Positions 10,622 to 25,374 of a stretch of 64,000 nt of DNA are shown here, in pieces (positions within the stretch are counted from its first letter, which is position 1; each line of letters opens with the position of its first letter). The position numbers and the translations under genes are program-made. Source of the DNA: Dipetalonema caudispina (lineage: Eukaryota; Nematoda; Chromadorea; Rhabditida; Onchocercidae); the NCBI GenBank assembly GCA_013365325.1, contig JABVXV010000242.1:33107-97106 (forward strand), in the 5' to 3' direction. The notes under the pieces were generated by a model that had not been told where the DNA came from, did not search any database, and saw only the letters and a list, made by a program, of their open reading frames with translations.

Positions 10622-13600
10622 TTTTTTTTTTATTTGAATTCGTTATAAGACACTTCCTGTCTAAACTCAATTTTGACAATTTGACTTAAAATTTGAAACC
10701 CTTGGATTTTACTGATGCAACTTAATAGCTCGTTCCAGAAATTTTGTCTCATCCTCTAATTAAATGGAGATGAAGACTTTTGGAAGTAGCAGAAATGCAA
10801 TTTAGTTATTCAAGTATTTTATACACGTAAGGTATTTGTTTATAAAAACAATCGTATATAAACTTTTGCTGAACTTTTTAGTCAACAAAAATTAACTATA
10901 AAACTAAGCTTAAGGAAGAAATTTTCTACCTTTCATTACTAAACTATATAGAACTTCAAACATGCAAATGTTTCATTGTAATCAGAAAGTATAAAATGAC
11001 TCGGAGCAGTCATGAAAAATTTGCAAATGAGCACTTCAGCAATTTATAACGCTTGAAATAAATTAAATATGCGGCAAATTTTTTTTTACAATCTGAAAGC
11101 GATCAAATGATCAGCGTGATCAGCGTGATTCACTATTAAGCGACAGAGTGAAGATACAGAAACGCTTATGAGAGTAGAAGAGATTTATTGTTCTATGACA
11201 AATTGGTATTATTGGAATTAGGTATGAAATCGAAGTAAAAATAACGTATCATTTATCAATGATATTAAAATGCATGCCGCAATAATATTGTCTCAAAAAA
11301 ATAAAAGCGATAGATGTAAAAGCTAATTTCCTCATGACAGCTAGATAACCTCTGACCATAGTGCTATGAGATAAACTGAAATCGTTCCACATGAAAATTT
11401 TCGCTGAGCACCAACATAGAGATATCTGGTTGTTCAATATAGTTGCAAACGCAACATTTACAAGATTAGATTTCTTCTAAATTTATTCGGCTTGAATTTT
11501 TTCAAACGAATTAACTAATATGTATCTTCTAAAAAGATGGGGAGATCTTTGATACGGACGACAAATTTTATTTGTTTCTTTTTTTTTAAACCAAATATAA
11601 AATTCAATTTTGAAGTGATATGTCAGCTGAAATTTCACTGGTCAACGATTCGATTTATTAAATAGATTGGCGTACACTTTATATTCTACATTAAATGCTC
11701 AGATTTCAATACTCAGAATTTTGACAATCAATTGAGAGATGGTGAAAGATCCATTTTTTTATTGATATTTGCCCAGAAAAAGTATAGTTGCGAAAATTTT
11801 CGTCTATTTTTTTTAATTTAATAAGAAAAGAAAGTCCCAATATGAGAATAATAAATCAAGATTCACTGCCTAGATTTTACCTTTTAATGTGCAATGATTA
11901 CTTCTACAACTTCCAACCTTTAAAAGGAGACTTGAAATAATAACTGAAACTGTATATCATTACAGTATATTATATGTGGTATTGCTCACAGCGACTGCAA
12001 TTATCATTTATAATTGAATTTATCAATTGCCATGATAGTAAATAAGAAACGGTGGTAGATTAACATATTACACATATTTATTCCGTTGCTTTACTGATAT
12101 GGCAACACAGTACCTTCTTCCTTCACTGCTCTTATATCACTTTCAACTTGCAGTGCGATGTCTAGCTGGGAGATATATGGCAAAGATATAAAGCTATAAT
12201 GAAGGGTACTTTTTAAAAAAGCAGTTAAATTGACACTGAGGAAGGAAATATCCAATCGATATTGCCATCTTTTAGCATTACATCATTCCGAAGGTTGATG
12301 GAAGGTTGAAAATGAAAAAATCTGCTCAACAGTAACATATTAATAGATGTGATCTGATGCCAAGAAATATTTCACGTATGCACAGGTGTCAGCAAAATTT
12401 TTGCATTATGTTTTTACTAATAGCAATCAATTATACAACAGTTTGAAAAAGCAAATCGATCGAACGTGAGCGTGATAACTTTCAATGCTAAATCAGTCTA
12501 GAACCGTGCCTATTTTTTCACTGATTTGCGGAAAGTTTAACAAATTACTAAACTTCCAAAAATTGAAAAATTTAGGACTGATGAAAACATATGCTTTTTT
12601 TCCACCAGAAAAGTTTAACAAATTTCTTTTGTTTTGTCTTTTTCTTTTCATAAATCATTGCTTAGTGGATGGTTTCAAGTGGGTCAAAAAGGTGAAAGAT
12701 AACAAGGATATAATAATTACATACAACCTTAAATACATGCCAGTAATTGTATTCAACTCCAGGAAAATATGTCGGACAATTCTATCCAACTTCAGAAAAT
12801 ATGGCAGTTATTGCAACATTAATATTTATAGGTTTTGGAAGATATCCTTACAAATATGCAAGTAACTTCTCAGTTCAGTTTATCTCTTTCGTTCAGAAAT
12901 CTGTGCACCAAAAGATTAGTTTTATTTTTATTTTTGGAAAAGATATAGATGGTGGGAAACCCGAAATTCATTCCTAAATAGACCAGTTATTGTAAATAAC
13001 TATGTCATATAATCAAATAGCAATAAATTGTAAAAATTGTTAATGATTCATTGTCTAAAGATTTAATGCTTGCAAATTCCCATGCTAATCTAAAATGTTA
13101 TCTAAACATTTCCGCTTTCCATTTCCGTTCTCATTCCAATTTCATCAAATTAAAATCATCTAGTGCTTAATCTTAATTATATATCCGTTTCAATCATATA
13201 TTTTTTAAGCTTTATCACCACATTCCTTTTTAAATTTGTTTCCTTCTCACAAATATCTTGTTATCAATCGTATTCTATCATAATCCGCCCATTTATAACA
13301 ATTTAAATACCCTCTAGAAATTTCCAATTAGATAGTCTCTTTTGGATCGACTGCTTGCAGATTCAACCTCAACTCGCCTATCTACCAACCACTCCAAATT
13401 AATTTGCATCCAATCAGTTACTCTTAAATTCAATTATTGTCTGTTATTTTTACTTTATTCTACTATTAAATATATATTGGAAATAAATTTACTGATTTAA
13501 TTCGCCGTATTAAAACACAGCAGACATCAACTAGATACCAAGCAACCTTTATTACTAACTCAATCAACTTTCACTGCAATAGAATAAATCGAATTTCCGA

Positions 13601-16600
13601 ATTTGTTTCATCTGTTCTCATCCACATACATAAATTAAATCTTTATATCGGCACTTTCTTTCTGCAAAAAGCTTAACAATACCAACTGTAGCAAAGACAA
13701 TCGAGTGGGAAACTTCCTCCTTCCTTATCCGAATATATGTCATGCAGTAATTTTGTATTCTAATTAATAGTACGAGCCAGTTGCTATCACTTGCTATCGC
13801 AATAACATATCTTTACACTTGACTTCATTTTTTTCCGGAAAAAGCTCGCAATCAACAAGAAAGTCAATTTTGACATATTTCATTTCGTGCTAACATTCAT
13901 TCCTTAATTAATAACCGGTCGGCGAATAATTTATTGCTCTTCCTATACAATATCTCTCATCACATCTATCTTTTGATTGATTTTAATTTTTAAGCATTGA
14001 AAACTATTTATAATCTACGCATACCAAATATCTTCATCATTTCCAATTCCTTTGGGATAGTTCACAATTAATGGATGTAATGCATTAAATAGCTTATTTT
14101 CACTTTCATTTCGAAAGAAAGGAAGAACATTCTATTAATACTAAATTTTTTTCTTTCTTTTTTTTTCTTGGGTTATTAGGCATCCATTAATAATTGATTG
14201 AAAGGAATGTTTCGAACAAACTGACATTAGCGCGTGCTTGAGGTGTCTCTTCAGATTCCTTTTTTGAGTAAAGTAATGCCACTTTTTCAACACTTAAATC
14301 AAATGAATACCTGGCATTTGCTCGTTAATCCGAATCCGCAAATTATTTTCTTCTGTCCTTCTACACCAATTGTCCTTCATGCAGATGTGATAATACAATA
14401 AATTGATAGCTTAAATTTGATGATAATCAACATCTTCAGCTTAATCATTATTTTTGTCAAAGTCGCTTTCCATTTCTTTGTTTTATCACCAACCGATACG
14501 TATAATATTGGTATTAAAAGTTGCTATTGGCGACTAAAAAGTTTCAAAAAATAGATATCCAAGATATACATAAGTGACAAAGTAGTAAGGATGGACAATC
14601 ATAATTCTTTCACATAAGTTGTTCATTTCATAATTTTTATCGCTTTACTTTTATGAAGCAATTTATTGAAAGATATGATGGTATGTCTCATTGAAACAAA
14701 TGGGAAATGATTACTTCTTATCCTAACTTCATCCAGTCTCTTCTTGTTCCATCTCTTTTAACATGCGATCCTTTAAACTTCTAATTTTTGCTGAAATTTT
14801 GCTTTAAAAGTCAATTTAGGCTAAAAAAGATGTAACGCCTTTCATAATCACTGACATGATTTTATTAATGAGCTTTTACCAGATCAGGCGATAAACCTTT
14901 ATAAAGGACATTGTCTAGAACCAGCCGGATAGGTGAGTCTGTTTTCACGTGAAAACGATCAAACGAGATAATGCTATGACAAGTTTGCGATAACTGAAGT
15001 GAATGAATTTTGACACGGGAATTTGAATATTCCCAACAGGTTTCTCAGGGGAATGAAATTCATGCTAATTGAATCGCATGTCAAAATTGGTTGGTAGCAG
15101 ATTTGGTTAACAAATAGCAAACTGCCAAACATTTGGAAATTGTAAGGATCAAGAATTCTGCATCCGAATCCTTCCTTGTAGAAATTAGGAAACTAATTAC
15201 AAATTTCCCATTTTTTATGCCACAAATACCCACTTGAAGTTGTTGTTTGTTGAAGTATTCTTATTGCTATCCTTTGCCAAAATCAAATTGCTTCCTAATC
15301 CTAAAAATATCTAATTTTCTTCCTTTCCTTATTCACTCCTATTACCGCTTTATTTTGCTATCCTTTTATGACTGGATGAAAAAGAGGAAATTTTCCAATG
15401 GGAATTTCATACCTCTCTTCTACTGCTTCTCCCCAATTTCCTCATCCATTTACATTAACAAATATTCAATTTTCTTGAAAACAACGACTAAACCTTCCAA
15501 TAAAAGAACTGAAACGAGTATTTTTTTTTCTATTAAAATGCTCGGATAACGAAGAAAAGCTTTCTCTATGAGAATTCATTTGCATGAAAAACACACATTA
15601 TTTTTTTTTTTTCATTTTCCAAGAGAAAAAAGAAGACATGAAGCCCATTTTTCAAATGAACAGTTGAACTATCATAATTGACCAGAAATGACTGTTTCCG
15701 AAACATTTAAGCACTTGTATCATTCCTATCAAACACATTGTTCTGATATTTTCAATGCGTATATATATTAGTTATTCCGTATCAGCATATCAAATATTGC
15801 TGGTACTTTTTAACTTCTTCACGTAAGAAAACGTTGAATAATTAAATTCAGCGTGTTGTTTTCCTCTTCCATTATTTCCTCTTAACTAGTTGGCTGTAAA
15901 TATCTTTTCTACAAATAATGCATTATCCGCCAACTTGATAATGAAGTCACAACGAGCTTTCGTTCTTTTTCACGACCTTCTATCACTTCGTCTTTATTAT
16001 TGTTATGTTCGAAAAATGAAATTTGATGCGCTGAGTAATAAGTAATGGACAGTTCATTTAGTTAATAGAGATTTATATTTTTTCAATCTCTCAATTCTTG
16101 ACGTGTGACATTTTCTTAAAATGTCCACATGAACATAAAAAATACTAATTCTATCCTAAAAGTTCTTCTCGAGAATATAGAGTATAGGTGCTGAAAGAAT
16201 CAGAAGGAAAAATGTTAGAAGTATCATGTCACATGATTATCTAGACATGAAGAATGGATTTCATCAAGTGACTATATTACAACAAAAAAAGAAAAAATGA
16301 CATTGAACCACTGATATTTTCAAACTCTAAATGGTAAAAATTTTATGATAGGCTATTGAACAATCATCAATTTCACGCCTGAAATAATAAACTCTTTATA
16401 ATTGGTCATCGAAGGAAATGTTTTAGTTTGAATTTTCAAAAATTTGTTTTGCAATTTGTTATTGGTTTATAAGGAACGGCCGTGCTTCAATTGTATTTTC
16501 ATCTAACATTTTTCTACTTTTTTCAGTAGCTGTCATTATTATTTTTGATCTTTCTCCATATATGAGTACGATAATACTGGAAGGAAATCAAATCGCTTGA

Positions 16601-16752
16601 CTCTAGCTGGTGAAATATATTCGAGTTTCTTGAAATTTTTGCTAATTAGTTCGATGCAAATCATTTCACATTTGCTGCCTTCCACTTTCATTATGTTTTC
16701 ATTTCGTTCTTCAGAATTAATGCCAAAGCTTTAGTAGGTGAGAAAGATTGCG

Positions 16753-16784
16753 GAACAGCTGAACAGCTGAACAGTTGAACAGTT
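16753..16784. repeat. 8-bp tandem array
   Basis: Four tandem copies of GAACAGCT/GAACAGTT; the last two share the T variant. Confidence 0.85.
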
Positions 16785-17940
16785 GCCATACTATAATTTA
16801 AAAAAAGCATGTAGAAGAATGGTCGAAAACACTGCACTTCAAATTAGTGGAATTGCCAGGAATCTTGCCCTTACATCGTTTCAACTAACTCATTTTCCGA
16901 AATATTTTTCTTCAGTCATTCTAAGTTTGGAATATTTCCTTATCCTAAAGCCCTATGAATTGACCACAGTCTAACTAACGTTAATAACTAATCACAACAG
17001 TTTTCTGACAACATTACACTCATTATTACTGATTGATTAATATGCTTTGTTGTTCCCTGCACTGTTCAAATCCTCGTGTTGAAGGATTGAAATCACTTCA
17101 TATTTTATAGATATTTGTATTATTGTAAGTATGGCCAAATTCATAAGTTTGACGTGAAATTTTGAAGACGTTCAAAAATCTCTTCACTATTCGTTTTCAG
17201 TTGTGATATGTATGGACCAATTTAGGATAGATCGGCTTACAATAGTCGAAGAAATAAGATGAGATAAGGTAGTGAATAAAAATGGATGGGGCTGATTTAA
17301 AAGTTAAGAAAAAATTCCTTGTTATTACTTGAGACAGGATTTGAAAGTATTTTCGAGACCATTATCAGTATTAGCATCGATTCCTTACATATTGCTATTA
17401 TATAATGCATTTCAAATAAATTCTCATAGGCATATTCATTTGCAACAACTTTTTTTGACCAGGATTAGAAGCTTTTTTAAGTTAGAAATTTCGTCTTAAA
17501 TTACTTTATTCTCGAAGAATGAACTGTGCCATTGCTTCTATTTCTTTCTATTTTCTGCTTCTTTTATGATCACAAATTTAATTTTTTATGGCCAAACTAA
17601 TGATTTGGAATGGTTTTATGGGTCTATATATTGAGCATTTCTAAATTTTACTAAAATCTATGCAGAAGTTCAAAACTTGATTTGAAATAGAATCTCAGAA
17701 AAGTTTTTATAAAACACTTTTCGTAGGGGCACACATTTTGCGTTGAATACTCATCAGGCGTACGGTTAAATCACCAGAGCGGGTGCATTTCAAATACGTA
17801 CTTTTTTTTGAAATTCTTCTTTTTTTCAGGAAAAATATTGAAATTTGCACACTTCGTGCCACATACCAAAATCAATGTGTCCAAGGTATTTTTCTTGTTT
17901 GTTTGTTAAATTGCAAATGAGACGTGGAAGTTATGCTAAT

Positions 17941-17976
17941 AAAATACCAAGATTATCTAAAATACCAAGATTATCT
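17941..17976. repeat. 18-bp tandem duplication
   Basis: Two exact adjacent copies of AAAATACCAAGATTATCT. Confidence 0.95.
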
Positions 17977-19888
17977 TCATTTTAGTCACTTTTGAATGTT
18001 ACATTAAAGTAAGGAAATAAGTGAGGTTAAATTTGTTCGAAAAAAGTAAAAAAGTAAAAATTTAGCAACTGAAACTGTTACGTAGAAATCACTTGAGAGT
18101 CCAGAGGTACGCTCTTTGGTCGAAATTAATTCTTCAAATTCTAATTTCTTATATTTTACCAAACAAAATTCATAGGAACAAGGAAAAGTTTCCAAATAGT
18201 TGTAAAAGTGCTATCAATATGATGTGGAACAAATATTGAAGTTCTTTTAACAAATAATTAATGACATCAATAATCGGAAAGTGATTAATGTCAAGGTCAA
18301 TGATACATCAGACTAGACATATCAGTTATAGCAATGCTTCCGCTTTCCAAATAGCTATTGAAGATTATCAGGTTTATTTTTTTCCGCTGCATTTTCTATA
18401 GCAAATTTTTGAACGCCTCTATTAGCTCAGACGAGATCTCATTCATTTTCAAACAGAATATCAATTTTAAAAAGAGGTCGAACAATGGTAGTGAACAAAA
18501 CCAATTTGATATTCATTTCAATTATGAATTTTAATTACTAGCTTAAAGATATATCGGTGCAGGACTGCAAACCTTTCTTCCACTTTTCGCCATTGAACAG
18601 AAACCAGAAATTTCCAAATAAAATTTCCTTCTCAAAGCGGAAGCTTCTCTCGGCAGCACATTGTAAACTAGATGAAAAAAAATATTTTTAATCCAAAATA
18701 TGTCAACCGTTAAATCTTGACCCTGTACCAAGATTATATACCATTACTGTTAAATGACGAAATAATTTCTAAACCAAAAAGAGAAATCAGTAGGGAACAG
18801 TTATGTAACTGTACACGTGCATGATTAGATTTCTTACCGATAATTAAATGATTTATAGATCAATTGTTAGTTGTTGATATAACTCTCGATTAAGAAATTT
18901 TGTTTTGCTATATTTCCTCAATTAATTTATAGCTGAATTAGTGAGAGTAGGCAAGTATAATAGATTAAAAATGAAGCAACAGAACTGCAAATCACCTCTT
19001 ATTTACCATATTATTACAAACTGAAAGATAAACATAGCAAAGGTAAATTTTCTGGCTGACGGTCTCATCAGAATGTGAGGACGAATTTAAATGATTTCCA
19101 CATGTTACGTTATTGTCAAGGTTACAGTTGTTTGTTACAAAGTGAATGAATCATATTTTCCAGCATTTCATTGGGAACAGAAATTGTTGGATAGCTTTAA
19201 TACCTATCAGAAACAGAAATTTGCTCTGAGTAATTTTGTCCGGATTTGAAACCTACAAGTAGCAACAAATAATGCATTCCGGGCTTACTAAATACAACCA
19301 AGCTTATTACAATAGCCGACGGTATCAAGTTCAATCTTATCGGTGCATATTAACCACTGATCCAGTACAACAGTTACCGGTTAGAATTGGTGCACACATC
19401 CTCCGGCAACTTTCACTTAAACAACGAACGAAGTAAGTAAATCATTTCAACGGTAAATATTTCCATCGCAATCAGTCTAAATTACTCACTATTAACGATC
19501 TCATAATGCTATTTTCATTACTTCACCCAACGTCCTTCTATACTTTTCATCTCGCCTCGTCTTTAAGCTACTACCTATGGAAAAATGGAAGGAGCAAATG
19601 GAGTGATAAGGGAACATAGATAAAAGTTTGAATCGCCGGTAAAGCTTATCATGTTACTATCATCGCTACTAGTAAGAATTAGTGAAAATGGTTGACTACT
19701 AGTTAGAACATCTTTTCTCTTAGAATGTCTCATACTACCTTATACCTAACCAACCAACCCTTTCTGTTAGAGCATATCGGTGCCATTACTGCGGCAGCTT
19801 TTAACACGCGGAACCTCGAATTTTTATATATTTCCACTCTACTCAGTTTTGCATACTTCAGAATACACGGGCACACAAACACATACAC

Positions 19889-19922
19889 AGAGAGAGAGGG
19901 AGAGAGAGAAAGAGAGAGAGCG
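19889..19922. repeat. GA microsatellite
   Basis: Interrupted (GA)n/(GAGAGG) tract. The Ser/Leu/Arg-rich open frames over it on both strands are repeat artefacts. Confidence 0.9.
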
Positions 19923-20644
19923 AAATTTGCATAAACAAACATAGATGTTTACGAAATGTATGGATAGCACATGAATATTTAATTGTGTGAGGTAAGGAGA
20001 GGAAGCAATGAGATGTTGTAACTTTGATTTGCTGCCAGTCCTTCTTCCTCTGAGAATTCATGTGATTACCAATCCATTCATTTTATTTACGATACATTTC
20101 TTTCTACTGCTTATTACCATCTATTCCATTTCAAAACCTCTTTGAATTCAATAATCCATGAATTATGCATCGCCCATTTATGGAACTTTATACCCTTTTG
20201 CTATCATTATCACTCCTTCCTTCTGTTATGACAGAATAAATTCATTTCATTTAGTTTACTCCATTTAAGCTTGTCTTAACTTAATAATATCCGATACTTC
20301 TAATTCCTGTTTACTGCCAGCTTCATTCTCAAAAGTAAATAAATAAAAATAGAAAACAGTGGGGTTTTGATATCTCTCTTTGTTTCCCACTTTAGTTTAT
20401 TTTATTAAGCTTAGTTTCATTCATCTGTTTACCAGATAGTTGTAGTGTAGACTCATTATATCCATAATGAATCCAAGCCTAGTTTTGGTAATAGACATAA
20501 AGTATGGGCTCCTTTCAGTTTAGCCTGGAGATCAATCAAAAATATGCCGACTAACCTGTGAGCCAATTACATTCCCCATAACCCTAGTTTAAGCACTTCA
20601 GTCACTTCCATTACCTCACTGCTGCAGCACAGCTAATCCCGACT

Positions 20645-20645
<1 letters not shown>

Positions 20646-20676
<31 letters not shown>
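20646..20676. repeat. CT microsatellite
   Basis: Uninterrupted (CT)n of about 15 units, roughly 130 bp before the first codons of the F-box gene. Confidence 0.95.
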
Positions 20677-20680
<4 letters not shown>

Positions 20681-20816
20681 CTGTTTATACCCACGATTCT
20701 ATATCATCGTATTTGCTGTGGATGTGTGTCTTTACGGACATTTGAATGTTTTGAAGTTTGTTCTATGTGCTGTGGTTATTCAAAAAATATCTATCATCAC
20801 AGCTACACCATGGGAA

Positions 20817-23800
20817 ATGATTCCATTTCTCCAAAATTGTTTTTACGTAAGAATTTTATGGTATAAGTAAGATATATCTTTCTAACTAGTATCTTGTACA
20901 GACGGTTGAATTCTAGGCTCGAATTAGTGAATCGAAGGTGGCGTGAGGTATCATTGATGGCATCACTCACCGATGATCGGCCCGTCTGGGTTTACATCAT
21001 ATTTCGAAAGAATCACTGCAGTGGACATGAGAAAATGACTGTTAATATGAGTTTCGATGGACCTATCTTTTGGAAACGACAAGTGGCTTATATTTATTGC
21101 TGTAGCTGCCATTTTCATGAACATGAGGTTTTTTTTTTAGATATATTCATTTACCTGAACCATTAAAATTTATTTCCTTTGCTTTCATAGTTGATCAAAC
21201 AATAAATAATCAATTGTGAATTTCGATTCAAGTACATAATTATTACTATGTTTGGTAGAGTTACTTCAAAGTAGATTACAACATTCGAAGTCAAATTTAG
21301 TGTCTGAAGCGTGCTGCCATACCCTACGAGTTTCACATACATACTTAAATCTTCAGTCAAATTTGAACTTCAAGTGATAAACTGGAAGTTCATCCATGTA
21401 ATCTTACGTGGAGGTTTTAATAGTTGAGAGACCGAGAATCACGGGAAATGTTCCCAGTGAAAAATTCAAGATTATCATATTTGACTGACATAGACCAGTT
21501 CGGAGAATCCTCATGTTACACCTTAATTTCGAGGGGCCTCAGATGCAAAGCAGAATAGATCTAATCTGATTGCTTCTGTTAAACAAAGAAGTTGATGTCT
21601 CAATTGACACGATATCCCAACCTTCAGATTAGATCAGGGAAAAAGTAACTGTCTCTTGCTTAGACTTTCCAGTTTGTCAACGTTTGTTACCTATGTCCAT
21701 TATTTTTATCAGCTAATTCTATTTCATTTGCTTACCGTTTCCCTTAGTTTCCTCGTAGACATCTGTCTCCGAATGAAACATTGTAGAAATTAAGCACAGA
21801 AATCATTTAGATGAGTTGTTATTGTTGAGTGGATCTCAAAGTTCCAAAGTTTCAAGCCTTTTTGTACAAATTCAATTTCAACACAGACAATTTCTCGAGG
21901 TGATTTGGTTTCTATCCAATTTCGAAGCAATTTTATATTCCTATTTAAATCATAAAGAAACTAAATAGGAACACTGCAGAATTTATACGTATTGATTCAT
22001 GGCTTCAATATATATATATATATATGATCAATTACAGATGCACTAAGTTTCTTTTTATTCAGCAAAATTTTACTTTGCAGGGTCCTTTATTAGCATTGCT
22101 GAGAAAATTAGAGCACCGAGTGAGACGCGTATGTCTTGTAGATACGCCCGTTGATTATGCTTTTTTGCCAGATAGCTTCTTTTCCTATATGGCAAGAAAT
22201 ATGCCTCGTCTTCAGGTCAGTCTTTAAGATATTTTTTCTCTCATGCTTCAAAAATATTTCATAAATAATTTCCTTGCTGTAGTGGGTAATTCTGTTATCC
22301 TTCTTGTCGAAAACTGGAAAAACTCGAAATTACCGGAGACTAGAAAAATTTAAATCCATTTTAAACGCCTGATGACAGTCAGATTAATGTTACTTTTATA
22401 TTTAAATGTAGGATGAATGGACCGCTTTTAAATAATATAGTAATATCCCAGGCGCCTTCCAAATACCCCAAGTTCTTGTCCGTTACTTCGTGTTATTATA
22501 TTTATTCAGCCATAAGGACAGCTTCTAACGTGAACTTGTTTATTTCGTTCTTAACGATGGCTAACTTTATAAGCCAACAAATTTTAAAACTATGAGATAT
22601 CAATTTAAAAGAAAAGAAAAATATTCCTGTAATACTCACCGATATATACATCCACCCTATTCTTGTTGATCTCTTTTTAATACGCTATTATAATATGTTA
22701 TCGATTACTGGAAGTAATGAACCTAACCATTAGGCCAATTCAGATGTTCGATACAGGTAGCGAATCGTCGAAAGTACGTATTAGATAGTTACGTTGCTGA
22801 CATATGTTATGAGTACATGTGCTTTATGAAATTTGAAAAGAAAACTGATGAACTTTATGAAGTGCTTATTTCATTATTTTAGTTTATATACCTGCGCGAA
22901 ATTGATCTGGAAAAGATTAATCGTGGGACGATGGTTGAATTGGCCCAGCATCCTCAACTCAAAAAGCTTATCGTGCATAAATGCCGAAATTATGAAGTAA
23001 GCCATATTATTTTAGGTTGTCCAATTTATATAACTTTCATTATGATTTCTGAGGAAGTCTTTTCTGTGTATCACATCATTTTACGGAAGCGACAACAATT
23101 GATTTCTATGAAGAGAAGTCGGGAAGGAATTTATTCACGAAAATTTCAACTAACTCTAGAAATCACTGCAATGTATACCAAGTAATCAAAGGCCATCGTA
23201 ACTATTGCAGGTTTTTGAAGATTTCCATAATCTACCTCAGTTACTGGTTGTCAAAGGAGATATTGTCGGCTTAAAAGTGAGTTTTTTTTTTTTTTTTAGA
23301 TTGCGATACAGTAAAATCACTGATATTGGAAAGAAAAGAGATGCCATATAAACCTAAGTCAAATTTTCAAAAGGAGTAGTACGATTCGCCGGTGTTTCAT
23401 GTATCCAGTTTTTCCAATCCCATTTCTGAATCATAGTAATCGTATCATTTTCCTTAGGTCACTGACGGTGCGTATGAAAAGAATAGAAGTTTTTTCGATT
23501 CAAAAACACCGGGGAGTCTAAATGATTCAACGGAGTGATCATACCAAATCGCACATGTCGCAGGACATGATGAATGATTTAAGGTCTGCAGTCTGCTGCA
23601 ATCCCTATATTTCATATATTAGAGATATTGTGATCTTTGAATCACTGAGGCAATAGTGGAAAGACGAGAAAAACGACTGAATTATTATCGATGAATTCAT
23701 AATGCAGTTCTTCCTTGAACGCTTCAAGCCTGAAGAAATTTCAAGAACCCATACAATATGACAGACTCGGAGTGACTACCGATGTTAATGGATTTTTTAT

Positions 23801-23970
23801 AGGCGATGATTGGCGATTATCCGGAATCTGATGAATTCGTGATGGAACCACAAAAATTAGATGCCAAGCCAGATGATACCGATTTATCAATCAGTTCTGA
23901 GCTAGCTGTATCATCCGAAGATGCTATTACATCCTCGACTTCCTCACAGAATTACTGCCATTCAAGATAA
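20817..23970 (+). CDS. F-box / leucine-rich-repeat-like protein (5' end uncertain)
   Basis: Probable substrate receptor of an SCF ubiquitin ligase. Well-supported exons: 20902-21082 (or to 21127), 22081-22215, 22883-22996, 23211-23276, 23803-23970, all phase-consistent. The first of these carries RLNSRLELVNRRWREV, the end of an F-box. A preceding piece from the ATG at 20817 would supply PFLQNCFY, but joining it needs a 35-nt intron (20867-20901), shorter than nematode introns normally are, so the true first exon may lie elsewhere. The middle exons read like irregular leucine-rich repeats (LEHRVRRVCLVDTPVDYAFLP, FIYLREIDLEKINRGTM, LKKLIVHKCRNYE, LPQLLVVKGDIVGLK). The last exon is an acidic Ser/Thr-rich tail. 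I cannot assign an orthologue. Confidence 0.72.
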
Positions 23971-25194
23971 TATGCGAAATTTGCTAATATCTATTAATGT
24001 ACAAAGAAAAATTTTTGGAAAGATACGAATTTTTTCGGGAAGTTTAAAAGTGAAATTCATCCGTTAGTCAATTTAAGGGAATAAACTTCCCGAAAGTTTT
24101 ATGGAGTGATTTTTTATCCTAAATAATAAAGGAAAGAATGCCGAATAGTAAGAAGATCAACAAGAGTCTACGCTGCCAGAATATCATCACTTCGTCTGTT
24201 CACCATTCGAAACGAAGAAAACACAGGAGGTAGACGTATCAGTCAATCATATCAATTCCTGTCCACACTGTCCTTTCAAAAGCTTCTTGTCATTCCTTTG
24301 TCTTTTTTGTTACCATGTGCTCCATTCATTGGCAAGGCGTATGGCAGTATAACATAGGAAATTTGATTATTTTGACACTAAAAGCGTTTCTGTTCTAATG
24401 AATTTCTCATATGTTTTGAAAATGATCCATGTCAGTGAACTTCGGAAACAGCATTATTTTGTTCAGCGAATGAATTTCGGCGTTAACTATGTTACACGTA
24501 TGCATATTTGCGTGACCACTACTGGTTTTGAATAAACGAAATTTCTATTTTTTCAAAATCTCCTCGGCAAAACTATCAGGGAATCACATTTGATCTTTTT
24601 AGGATTTTCCGATTCTACAAATCTTTTTTTGCAAAAAAAAAAAACTATAAATCCATTCATGTCTATTCTGGCGAAATTACAGCACTCAACAAGGATGACT
24701 GCTTTTAATGATTGGATCCATACTGTTTAGGGAATCCTCGGTAAATTGCCAGACACGATAGGAAATCCTGAAGTTTGAGCTTATCAGGGTCTGCTGTAAC
24801 CAATCTATTCCTTGTTATTCAAATAACGTATATTAATCAGTCAATTATGATACAGCTCATAAAATCAGCAAGCATTCGGTTTGTTAGTGAAAATCTATCG
24901 GAAGAATAATTATATTAGTAAAACTATGCTAGAGAAAGACAACCTTGACAGTGAAGGAACATTCCTTATCGGAGGAATACTAAGGTTACCATATCCTTCC
25001 GGATGACAGGAAAGTAATACCGCCTTACAGATAATATTCAAACAGTAACCGTGTATTTCCTTGCCTAGTTTAAACTATGATATGACCCGTGACCTATACC
25101 ACTTAACCATCCTCGAACCTCTCCCCTCCCTGCACCACAGAATTGTGTTATAAATGATGGAGCAAGCAAAGAGATGGGTATTCTTCGTACACAT

Positions 25195-25309
25195 TTATAT
25201 ATATATAATATATATATATATACACATACATATATACATGTACACATACATACATACATACATACATACATACATACATACACACATACATACATACATA
25301 CATACATAA
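25195..25309. repeat. TA / CATA microsatellite
   Basis: A TA run followed by a tetranucleotide (CATA)n array interrupted by CACA. On the minus strand it gives long Met-Tyr-Val-Cys frames, which are artefacts. Confidence 0.95.
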
Positions 25310-25374
25310 TAGATATCGGTGGAGACAACGAAACAGATATATAGACATCAAGTATCTTCTGCGGAGTGACGACG

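Larger units (their letters stand above)
10622..20800. other. Long gene-poor region
   Basis: About 10 kb without a convincing exon. Present: A/T runs, an 18-bp tandem pair at 17941-17976, an 8-bp repeat array at 16753-16784, a GA tract near 19.9 kb and a CT tract near 20.65 kb. An open stretch at 12578-12862 could encode a peptide starting MKTYAFFPPEKFNKFLLFC with a hydrophobic N-terminal segment, but codon use is as AT-rich as the flanks, another frame is open over the same bases, and I do not accept it as a gene. Confidence 0.55.

Noticed and set aside
12485..12977. Two overlapping plus-strand ORFs, one with a signal-peptide-like start
   Set aside because: Composition equals the surrounding AT-rich DNA, frames compete over the same bases and no neighbouring exon was found.
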